From contig JALGQZ010000001.1 in the NCBI GenBank assembly GCA_023105745.1, positions 45,160,082 through 45,224,081 on the forward strand: a DNA stretch of 64,000 bases. The letters are read 5' to 3'. The position numbers and the translations under genes were made by a program. The notes under the pieces are model-generated. The model was given only the letters and a program-made list of their open reading frames with translations. It was not told the origin of the DNA and ran no database searches. Positions 59,455-64,000 of the stretch are shown one piece after another (the stretch's first letter is position 1; each line of letters opens with the position of its first letter). The DNA comes from Austropuccinia psidii (lineage: Eukaryota; Basidiomycota; Pucciniomycetes; Pucciniales; Sphaerophragmiaceae).

Positions 59455-61632
59455 GGAATTAATTGAAATGAATTTCAATAAATTAAAGGTAATTGAAATT
59501 AATTGAAATCAATTAAACTTAATAACCATTCTTTCAAGCTAATTGAAACCAACAAAATTGATGAGCATTAGGTGAAACTAGTAAAAATTAATTAGAATTG
59601 TTTGAAATTTAAAATGAATTACAATAAATTCAAACAAATAGAACTTGAAAGAAATTATTTCAAGCTAATTGAAATTAATAAAAGAGGATGAGCATTACTG
59701 AAATTGGTGAAAATTAAATAAAAACCCCAAAATTAATGAAATTTAATTAAAATTAATAAGAATTAAGTGAAATGAATTAAAATAAATTAAAACTAATTAA
59801 AATGAATTGATAACAAGTAATGAAAATTAATTAAAATTAATTAAAATGAATTAAAATGAATTAAAATTAATTAAAATTAATCAAAATTAATTAAAATCAC
59901 TTAAAATCAATTAAAATCAATTAAAATCAATTGAAATGAATTAAAATCAATTAAAATTAATTAAAATTAATTAAAATCCATTAAAATTAATTAAAATAAA
60001 TTGAAATTAATTAAAATTAATTAAAATCAATTAAAATAAATTAAAATCAATTAAAATAAATTAAAATTAAATCAAATTAATTAAAATCAATTAAAATTAA
60101 TTAAAATTAAATAAAATTAATTAAAATTAATTAAAATTAAATAAAATTAATTAAAATTAAATAAAATTAATTAAAATTAAATAAAATTAAATAAAATTAA
60201 ATAAAATTAATTAAAATTAATTAAAATTAAATAAAATTAATTAAAATTAATTAAAATTAATTGAAATTAAATAAAATTGATTAAAATTAATTAAAATTAA
60301 TTAAAATTAATTGAAATTAATTAAAATTAATTAAAATTAATTAAAATTAATTAAAATTAATTAAAATTAATTAAAATTAATTAAAATTAATTAAAATTAA
60401 TTAAAATTAATTAAAATTAATTAAAATTAATTAAAATTAATTAAAATTAATTAAAATTAATTAAAATTAATTAAAATTAATTAAAATTAATTAAAATTAA
60501 TTAAAATTAATTAAAATTAATTAAAATTAATTAAAATTAATTGAAATTAATTAAAATTAATTAAAATTAATTGAAATTAATTAAAATTAATTCAAATTAA
60601 TTAAAATTAATTAAAATTAATGAAAATTAATTAAAATTAAATTGAAATTAATTAAAATTAATTAAAATTAATTAAAATTAATTAAAATTAATTGAAATTA
60701 ATTAAAATTAATTAAAATTAATTAAAATTAATTAAAATTAATTAAAATTAATTAAAATTAATTAAAATTAATTAAAATTAATTAAAATTAATTAAAATTA
60801 ATTAAAATTAATTAAAATTAATTAAAATTAATTAAAATGAATTAAAATGAATTAAAATGAATTAAAATGAATTAAAATGAATTAAAATGAATTAAAATGA
60901 ATTAAAATTAATTAAAATTAATTAAAATTAATCCAAATTAATTAAAATTAATTAAAATTAATCCAAATTAATTAAAATTAATTAAAATTAATCCAAATTA
61001 ATTAAAATTAATTAAAATTAATTAAAATTAATTAAAATTAATTAAAATTAATTAAAATTAATTAAAATTAATTAAAATTAATTAAAATTAATTAAAATTA
61101 ATTAAAATTAATTAAAATTAATTAAAATTAATTAAAATTAATTAAAATTAATTAAAATTAATTAAAATTAATTAAAATTAATTAAAATTAATTAAAATTA
61201 ATTAAAATTAATTAAAATTAATTAAAATTAATTAAAATTAATTAAAATTAATTAAAATTAATTAAAATTAATTAAAATTAATTAAAATTAATTAAAATTA
61301 ATTAAAATTAATTAAAATTAATTAAAATTAATTAAAATTAATTAAAATTAATTAAAATTAATTAAAATTAATTAAAATTAATTAAAATTAATTAAAATTA
61401 ATTAAAATTAATTAAAATTAATTAAAATTAATTAAAATTAATTAAAATTAATTAAAATTAATTAAAATTAATTAAAATTAATTAAAATTAATTAAAATTA
61501 ATTAAAATTAATTAAAATTAATTAAAATTAATTAAAATTAATTAAAATTAATTAAAATTAATTAAAATTAATTAAAATTAATTAAAATTAATTAAAATTA
61601 ATTAAAATTAATTAAAATTAATTAAAATTAAT
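59455..61632. repeat. ~2.2-kb satellite of a 10-bp unit (TTAAAATTAA)
   Basis: A decamer TTAAAATTAA repeats head to tail. The left flank (59455-59800) is degenerate. From about 60310 and again from about 61010 to 61632 it is almost perfect. Variant blocks occur: ATAAAATTAA alternating around 60060-60240, AAAATGA units at 60835-60900, and an ATCCAAATTA variant every third unit at 60931-61000. One extra base near 60640 shifts the phase. The right edge is abrupt, against an LTR. All frames contain stops. Confidence 0.95.
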
Positions 61633-63156
61633 CTTTATTCTATGACTTACATTCTTTAATTTACAATTAATAAAGACTAAAATAAATTAAGAATTACTTT
61701 AATAATAAGATTTTATAAATAATGAAACTTTACCTGTTTAAATGTCTAATATGATTGGATTGATAATGAATGATGGACAAAAACAGTGATGAAAAGACTC
61801 TTTTTATGTCTTCAGAGCAGCTTTCATGATTCATAATGAATTTAGAGGGAGTGCTCAGGTCAAAACTGAAAAACCATACTTAAAAACAAAGTTCTTAGCT
61901 TAAGGCAACTTGTTTTTAATTTAAATTTAAAGTTACCAGTGTTATTCTTAACTCCATGTAGCTTTAATCCTCATTTAAACTAATTATGTTAAGTTTTTAA
62001 TATAAATAAACTTATTTATATTAAAGTTCATCACATGAAAAACTTAAAAATAGAGTTTCAAGCAGAAATGTCGTAAACTCAATTTTTAATTAATTTTTAA
62101 AGAAATCATAATTTTCTTTGAGCTTAACTAAAAGAGTAAATTTCCATGCTAATTACCCAGGAAATTTATTTATAAAAGATACTTCAAATTTAATTTATAT
62201 ATATAAAATATTAAATTCTAAGCTGTGTGAAATTTTCAAGCAAATCCATTAAGATTTGGATTTTTAATGAATTTTTGAAGTTATTGCTATTTTTCCACGT
62301 AAAATAGCAATACACACCAAACCTTAGCTTTTGATAAGGTTTTGATGCTTGTAACTTTGAAGTTTTAAGCTTATTTAAGGTTTTTAAGCTTTATTAAGCT
62401 TTGACAGTTCTTAAAACCTTGATTTCAAGCCTGCATATTGGGATTTACCCTTTGGCAGCTTGAAATTCCTGTCCAAATTGGGATAAAACCAGTTTAAACC
62501 TTAAGGTTGGATCAAAGTCTAATCTTAAAGTTTAAATAAGGTTGAAAATCCTCCAATACAGGTGGAAAACCTTAATTGAATCATTGCAGATCCAAAAAGC
62601 TGGGTACCTCAGCTCTATTTGGTCTTTTTCCTTTGTCCCACCTTTTTGCGTGGATTTTGCCCTTTTATTTATTTAAAGCCATACCATGGCTTTAAACCCT
62701 TTTAAATTGAGCTCACACAGGATTTACATTCTGTATGGCAGATCCTTAGCCAATTCAGTAAATATACACCACACCTCAATTTTAACTAAAATTTTGGTAA
62801 GTTTGCATTAACCTTATGCAACTTTAAATTTAAGCTTATTCAAGCTTAAATTTAACAATTTTAAAAAAATGTTAAAAAATTTACATTCGTACTGTGAGAT
62901 TCTTAAATCTTCTAATAACACAAGAAATAAGTGTTTTTGGGTATAACACCTTATGGATGTACCCTAGGTTATTTTTGGTGTAGAATCCAAAAATGACATA
63001 ATATCTATAACTTTGCTCATCCAAAATGAATTTATACTTATTTTTTGTTATTTTTTATTTTAGTTTCAACCAAAAATTCTGTTTAAGACAAAATTAGCTG
63101 TTTATAAAATCATTTGTGGCCTTATGGGTATGTTATACATACCTCACAGGCTCACA
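61633..63156 (-). repeat. Antisense element-A LTR, truncated at the satellite
   Basis: The reverse complement starts TGTGAGCCTGTGAGG at 63156 and follows LTR A (4440 to about 5968) closely, including the TATA-like box and splice donor. Its last ~660 bp are missing: the match stops where the decamer satellite begins. No internal element sequence is attached on the right, where an ORF fragment follows, so this is a solo or truncated LTR. Confidence 0.9.
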
Positions 63157-63475
63157 ACCTGTGGCCAGCGCCAGCAGAAGAAGAGATGGATTGTCCCCTT
63201 TGCCGTTTCCTGCCGCTCAAGTTTTTCAAAGAAGAGAGCGTTGGCCTATCTGGGTTACCAGAGAAGATCCCAACGTGGCTAGTGAAAACCAAGAAGCTGT
63301 TGCCAGATTATTCAGGAGGGTTGATAGAAAGAGCAGAGAGGTGATTATGTATTCCAATGACAGGACTATTCCAGGTACTGCTTCTGAAGAGATGGCTGCA
63401 AAATTTGCCTGGTATGAAGATGAGTTGATAAATGATTTTCAGAAAACTTTTGATGAATTAGGTAGAGATAACTAG
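63157..63475 (+). pseudogene. C-terminal fragment of an unidentified ORF, truncated by an LTR
   Basis: An open frame runs from an ATG inside the antisense LTR (63116) to a TAG at 63473. About 14 N-terminal codons are LTR-derived. The remainder (PVASASRRR, then ...REDPNVASEN, TIPGTASEEMAAKFAWYEDE, FDELGRDN) is a hydrophilic C-terminus. It resembles an abundant repeat-family protein I recall from the Austropuccinia genome, of unknown function; that recall is unverified. Composition is richer in G+C than the surroundings. The LTR probably inserted into this ORF, so the original N-terminus is displaced or lost. Confidence 0.45.
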
Positions 63476-64000
63476 TTTCCTTATCCTTGTTTGTGTTTGG
63501 TTTGACTTCTATCCCCACTCTTATAAATACTAAAAAATGAAGAAATAATGGAACCTCCCAATACATGATTTGGGAGGGGATGCTGCTGCTTTAAAGAAAT
63601 AAAAAGAAAACAAAATTATACAAGTAAAGAAAAGAAAGAGAATGAGAGAAAAAGAGAGTAAAGAAACAGAAATAAAGAAACTCCTGATGGTCTGTCCTTC
63701 TTGTGGTGAGCTGCTTGATTTTGGCCAAGAAATGTCTGAAAAGATGAAAACCAAGCATTTGATGCTCACAGAGTGGCCAAGGTAATGTTTTACAAGAAGT
63801 AGAACCCTCAGGGATGCATACCAGGAGATAGAAGTTACTTTCATAACTCCCACTCCCCACCAATCACAATGAAACTGAAATAAATTGCCATAAATGACTT
63901 CTGAAATGAATTTCCATAAAGACTTCTGAAATGAATTGCCATAAATGACTTGAAGTAATGAATGCCTTGAATTATGATGATTGGCATAAATGAAATGATA
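63476..64000. other. Non-coding tail of the window
   Basis: Holds a perfect hairpin CCTCCCAA...TTGGGAGG at about 63554-63577, a purine-rich stretch, and a 25-26-bp minisatellite (63875-63951). No gene is supported. Confidence 0.5.
63875..63951 (+). repeat. Minisatellite, three 25-26-bp units
   Basis: Units CTGAAATGAATTGCCATAAA plus TGACTT (with small changes) begin at 63875, 63901 and 63926. A degraded unit follows toward the window edge, so the array may continue outside. Confidence 0.75.

Noticed and set aside
59455..61632. Telomere or CRISPR array
   Set aside because: The unit is a pure A/T decamer without a telomere G-run, and there are no spacers between repeats.

Overview
The window is AT-rich eukaryotic DNA made almost entirely of long terminal repeat (LTR) retrotransposons at different stages of decay. 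A small CpG-normal island with two tRNA genes sits in the middle. Ty3/gypsy chromoviruses carrying a C-terminal chromodomain, very long (1.8-2.8 kb) AT-rich LTRs and short candidate introns point to a fungus. The coding regions look like those I recall from rust fungi (Pucciniales), in particular the large repeat-rich genome of Austropuccinia psidii. That assignment is inference from memory, not a database result. I found no intact host protein gene.

Layout. 1-6633: 'element A', a Ty3/gypsy chromovirus with an open gag-pol and its 3' LTR; the 5' end lies outside the window. 6634-10996: a heavily decayed Ty1/copia element whose two LTRs are interrupted by the neighbouring gypsy elements. 10997-15147: 'element C', the 5' LTR plus broken gag of the same family as element B. 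15151-15715: about three copies of a ~181-bp tandem repeat. 15891-19060: 'element F', a third gypsy lineage reduced to a broken gag, polypurine tract and 3' LTR. 19061-24676: AT-rich DNA in which I see no gene. 24685-25304: a 620-bp foldback (terminal-inverted-repeat) element with a perfect 8-bp target duplication. 26221-28100: CpG-normal island with tRNA-Ser(GCT) and tRNA-Asp(GTC). 30705-40743: 'element B', a complete but frameshifted Ty3/gypsy element with both LTRs and the target duplication ATATA. 42820-47945: LTR fragments in both orientations. 47946-58938: two decayed elements E1 and E2 in tandem that share one LTR; E1 lacks integrase. 59160-59425: a degraded relative of the foldback element. 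59455-61632: ~2.2 kb of an A-tract decamer satellite. 61633-63156: an antisense element-A LTR. 63157-64000: fragment of an unidentified ORF and a small minisatellite.

How the parts relate. Elements A, B/C, E and F are related chromovirus lineages: their LTRs begin TGTgAGcCT/TGTtAG/TGTcAG and share a hairpin near the 3' end. All encode Gag with a recognisable FSGxGEY core, and the longer ones protease, reverse transcriptase, RNase H and (A and B only) integrase. Element A is the only one with an uninterrupted gag-pol; it could in principle supply proteins to the broken copies, which is inference. The best candidates for something new are the foldback element and its relic, the ~10-bp A-tract satellite, covarying LTR hairpins, a candidate two-exon gag, and near-total loss of CpG from an intact gag-pol beside a CpG-normal tRNA island. 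I did not find a convincing new multi-gene system.
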